From Paracoccaceae bacterium (GTDB lineage: Bacteria > Pseudomonadota > Alphaproteobacteria > Rhodobacterales > Rhodobacteraceae), in assembly GCA_024742655.1 (NCBI GenBank), contig JANSYB010000045.1, positions 1-9,486 on the forward strand: a stretch of DNA of 9,486 nucleotides, written 5' to 3'. Under the pieces are notes generated by a model. That model saw only the letters and a list, made by a program, of their open reading frames with translations, did no database searches and was not told the DNA's origin. Numbering within the stretch: position 1 is the stretch's first letter; every line of letters starts with the position of its first letter. Made by a program: the position numbers and the translations under genes. Shown here in pieces: positions 7,630 through 9,486 of the stretch.

Positions 7630-8699
7630 CAGTCGCGCAATACCTGTGCAACGCCGGGCGCGAAGCTGACGCCCACGGCATCGCCCACGGCATAGGATTC
7701 CCGTGCGTCGGGCTGGTTCTGGCGGCGGATGACGAAGGCATGCCCGTCATCGAGCGTGATGTGATAATGCGTGTCGGTGCCGAAATAGACGATGTTGGAC
7801 AGCGTGCCGCTCAACAGGCCCTCACCGGCCTGAAGCGTGGCGTGTTCGGGCCGCACCGCGATGGTGACCGCCCCGGCCTGAGGCCCCCCCTCCTGCCGGC
7901 GGGACGCAACGGTCTTGCCCGATGGCAATTCCACCTCCGCCGCCTCGCCGTCGATCGCGCGGATGGTGCCCTCGACGAAATTCGTGTCGCCGATGAAATC
8001 CGCCACGAACCGTTCGGCGGGGTGGTCATAGATATCGCGCGGCCCGCCGATCTGCAGGATGCGCCCCTCGTTCATGACCGCGATGCGGTCGGACATGGTT
8101 AGCGCCTCTTCCTGGTCGTGGGTGACGAAGACGAAGGTGATCCCGGTTTCCGATTGCAGGCGCTTGAGTTCGATCTGCATTTCCTTGCGCAGCTTGAAAT
8201 CCAGCGCCGACAGCGGCTCGTCGAGCAGCAGAACCTTGGGCTTCGGGGCCAGTGCGCGGGCCAGTGCCACGCGCTGCTGCTGACCGCCCGAAATCTCCGA
8301 GGTCTGCCGGTCGGCCAGTTGCGTCATCTTCACCAGTTCCAGCATCTCGCGCACCGTGGCCTGCACCTCGGATCTGGGCTTGTCCAGCATCTCCAGCCCG
8401 AATCCGACGTTCTGCGCCACGGTCATATGCGGAAACAGGGCATAGTTCTGGAAAACCGTGTTCACGGGCCGCAGATAGGGCGGATCACCCAGTATATCGC
8501 GCCCCTCCAGCGACAGCGAGCCAGAGGTCGGATCGATGAAGCCCGCAATGGTGCGCAGCAACGTCGTCTTGCCACACCCGGAGGGGCCCAGAAGCGTGAA
8601 AAACTCGTTTTGCCGGATCGTGACCGAGACCTCCTTGAGTGCGGTAAAGGCGTCGGCCCCGCTACCGAAGGTCTTGGTCACGTTCGTAACTTCTATCAC
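7629..8699 (-). CDS. ABC transporter ATP-binding protein, PotA-like
   Basis: The cytoplasmic ATPase that powers the importer, 356 residues if started at GTG 8699. Motifs in order: Walker [10 protein letters not shown] (38-46), Q-loop Q84 in '[13 protein letters not shown]', signature SGGQQQ (137-142), Walker B LLLDEP (157-162), D-loop SALD (164-167) and switch H194 in 'VTHDQEEA'. A C-terminal TOBE domain (about 240-350) includes 'VRPEHA'. All catalytic residues are present. The open frame begins at ATG 8783, but the 28 extra residues are unlike the family and that ATG has no ribosome site. GTG 8699 places '[11 protein letters not shown]' at the N-terminus, as expected, with GGGGGA 8 nt upstream. 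First gene of the operon, divergent from the deacetylase-like gene; a hairpin sits just before its ribosome site. Confidence 0.92.
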   Translation of the reverse strand: MIEVTNVTKTFGSGADAFTALKEVSVTIRQNEFFTLLGPSGCGKTTLLRTIAGFIDPTSGSLSLEGRDILGDPPYLRPVNTVFQNYALFPHMTVAQNVGFGLEMLDKPRSEVQATVREMLELVKMTQLADRQTSEISGGQQQRVALARALAPKPKVLLLDEPLSALDFKLRKEMQIELKRLQSETGITFVFVTHDQEEALTMSDRIAVMNEGRILQIGGPRDIYDHPAERFVADFIGDTNFVEGTIRAIDGEAAEVELPSGKTVASRRQEGGPQAGAVTIAVRPEHATLQAGEGLLSGTLSNIVYFGTDTHYHITLDDGHAFVIRRQNQPDARESYAVGDAVGVSFAPGVAQVLRD

Positions 8700-8717
8700 G
8701 CTTTCAGTCCCCCAGAT

Positions 8718-8735
8718 GTGCCGCAAAGGCGGCAC
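8718..8735 (-). promoter_or_regulatory. Hairpin in the leader of the transport operon
   Basis: GTGCCGC (8718-8724) pairs perfectly with GCGGCAC (8729-8735) around a 4-nt loop. On the minus-strand transcript it ends 4 nt before the GGGGGA ribosome site of the ATPase gene. It could be an mRNA structure tuning translation or, as DNA, a dyad bound by a regulator. It is short enough to be chance in GC-rich DNA. Confidence 0.4.
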
Positions 8736-8783
8736 GACAGGACTTACAGTTTCATAACATTCTGGCTTTGTGAAGTTTTTCAT

Positions 8784-8811
8784 TTGTGACGAGTGGCAGG
8801 GCGGCTAGGCT
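8784..8811 (+). promoter_or_regulatory. Candidate promoter of the deacetylase-like gene
   Basis: TTGTGA (8784-8789) and TAGGCT (8806-8811) are separated by 16 nt and lie about 40 nt before the ATG. Each hexamer matches the sigma-70 consensus only partly, which is common in GC-rich alphaproteobacteria. The second TTTGTGA repeat overlaps the -35 hexamer, so a regulator bound there could control it. Confidence 0.3.
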
Positions 8812-8851
8812 TTGATCGCAAGCGCATGCAAACCGGGCAAAGGGGGCGCCG

Positions 8852-9486
8852 ATGACCACGGGATTCGTCTGTCACGAACGCTATTTCTGGCACGATACGG
8901 GCCATGCGGGGATTTTCATTCCGGCCGTGGGGCATATCCAGCCCGCCGAACATGCCGAAAGCCCCGAAAGCAAGCGGCGCATTCGCAACCTGATGGAGGT
9001 GACGGGTCTGATCGACAAGGTCACGCAGATCGCCCCGCGCCCGGCCACACCCGAAGAGGTGCTGCGCCATCACACGTCGGATTACATCGACCGGATCAGG
9101 GCGATGAGCGATGATCGCGGCGGGGATGCGGGCATGACCACGCCTTTCGCTGCGGGGGCCTACGAGATCGCCCTTCTGTCCGCGGGCGGCGTGATCGCCG
9201 CCGCCGAGGCGGTGGTGGATGGCACGCTCGACAATGCCTATGCGCTGGTGCGCCCGCCGGGGCATCACGCCGAGGCCGATATCGGCAAGGGGTTCTGCCT
9301 GCTGGCCAACGCGGTGCTGGGGATCAAGCACGTGCAGGCCACGCGCGGCGTGGGCCGCGTGGCCGTGGTGGATTACGACGTGCATCACGGCAACGGGACC
9401 GAGGCGGCGTTCTACGACGATCCGAACGTGCTGACGATCTCGGTGCATCAGGACAATTGTTTTCCGCCCGACTCGGGCGCGATCAC
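8852..9486 (+). CDS. Class II histone deacetylase-like / acetylpolyamine amidohydrolase-like protein, 3' truncated by the window edge
   Basis: The first 211 residues of a zinc-dependent deacetylase of the arginase/deacetylase fold. Bacterial members remove acetyl or other acyl groups from amines such as acetylpolyamines. Visible motifs: 'RPPGHHA' with the paired active-site H138-H139, 'GKGFCLLANAV', and 'DYDVHHGNGT' supplying zinc ligands D176 and H178 with catalytic-relay neighbours, then 'SVHQ'. The third zinc aspartate and the active-site tyrosine lie beyond the window. The start ATG has AGGGGG 5 nt upstream. There is no signal peptide, so it is cytoplasmic. It lies divergent from the amine-type importer operon with a shared control region, consistent with deacylating an imported amine. 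Bacteria lack eukaryotic histones, so the histone name reflects homology only. Whether it prefers polyamines or other acyl-amines cannot be read from this part. Confidence 0.87.
   Translation, partial: MTTGFVCHERYFWHDTGHAGIFIPAVGHIQPAEHAESPESKRRIRNLMEVTGLIDKVTQIAPRPATPEEVLRHHTSDYIDRIRAMSDDRGGDAGMTTPFAAGAYEIALLSAGGVIAAAEAVVDGTLDNAYALVRPPGHHAEADIGKGFCLLANAVLGIKHVQATRGVGRVAVVDYDVHHGNGTEAAFYDDPNVLTISVHQDNCFPPDSGAI

Larger units (their letters stand above)
8700..8851. promoter_or_regulatory. Divergent intergenic control region between the operon and the deacetylase-like gene
   Basis: This 152-nt region must hold the promoters of both transcripts. On the minus strand I can place a ribosome site (GGGGGA, 8708-8713) and a hairpin, but no convincing -10/-35 pair; TTCACA (8769-8774) resembles a -35 without a good partner. 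On the plus strand a candidate promoter and an AGGGGG ribosome site (8841-8846) are visible. The centre is AT-richer than its surroundings. TTTGTGA occurs twice (8767-8773 and 8783-8789), 16 nt apart, a possible operator pair. No regulator gene is in the window. Confidence 0.5.

Noticed and set aside
6736..7695. Plus-strand open frame of 319 codons opposite the PotB-like permease
   Set aside because: Dominated by His, Gln, Arg and Asp, the mirror of hydrophobic codons on the other strand; not a protein-like composition.
8700..8783. 28-residue N-terminal extension of the ATPase from ATG 8783
   Set aside because: No ribosome site before that ATG, residues unlike PotA N-termini, and it covers the hairpin and likely promoter; GTG 8699 with GGGGGA fits better, though this is not proven.
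8767..8789. CRP/FNR-type operator at the TTTGTGA repeats
   Set aside because: The two copies are direct repeats, not the inverted TGTGA-N6-TCACA arrangement, so no specific regulator can be named.
8852..9486. A histone-modifying enzyme of eukaryotic origin
   Set aside because: Codon use and context match the neighbours and bacterial class II members are common; no sign of recent transfer.

Overview
The window reads as GC-rich chromosomal DNA from an alphaproteobacterium, most likely a marine-type Rhodobacteraceae (Roseobacter group). That is an inference from base composition, codon use, protein style and gene neighbourhood; no marker gene is present. There is no RNA gene, mobile element, CRISPR array or sign of recent transfer, and coding density is very high.

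Layout. Bases 2-499 (+) hold the 3' end of a gene whose C-terminal domain looks like a ketopantoate-reductase-type protein, followed by a strong hairpin (525-555) that probably terminates it. Bases 655-1932 (+) encode an FAD-dependent amine/amino-acid oxidoreductase of the DAO/PuuB type, starting at a TTG with a good ribosome binding site. It meets, tail to tail and only 9 nt apart, a six-gene minus-strand operon running from 8699 down to 1942. In transcription order this encodes a PotA-like ATPase, a PotB-like permease, a PotC-like permease, a PotD/PotF-like periplasmic binding protein, a YtcJ-type amidohydrolase (amidohydrolase family 3) and a NylB-type serine hydrolase of the beta-lactamase fold. 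Junctions are tight: a 1-nt overlap, an 8-nt overlap, gaps of 18, 70 and 1 nt. The 70-nt gap carries a perfect GC-rich hairpin. Divergent from the operon, from 8852 (+) to beyond the window edge, is the 5' part of a class II histone-deacetylase-like / acetylpolyamine-amidohydrolase-like enzyme.

How the parts may work together (inference). A polyamine/opine-type ABC importer is packed with three unrelated hydrolases that commonly act on amide or acyl-amine bonds, and an FAD amine oxidoreductase lies next to the operon end. The simplest reading is a scavenging module that imports an N-acylated or amide-linked amine, hydrolyses it in the cytoplasm and oxidises the freed amine. The true substrate cannot be told from sequence. 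The individual families are all known; the novelty, if any, is in the combination.
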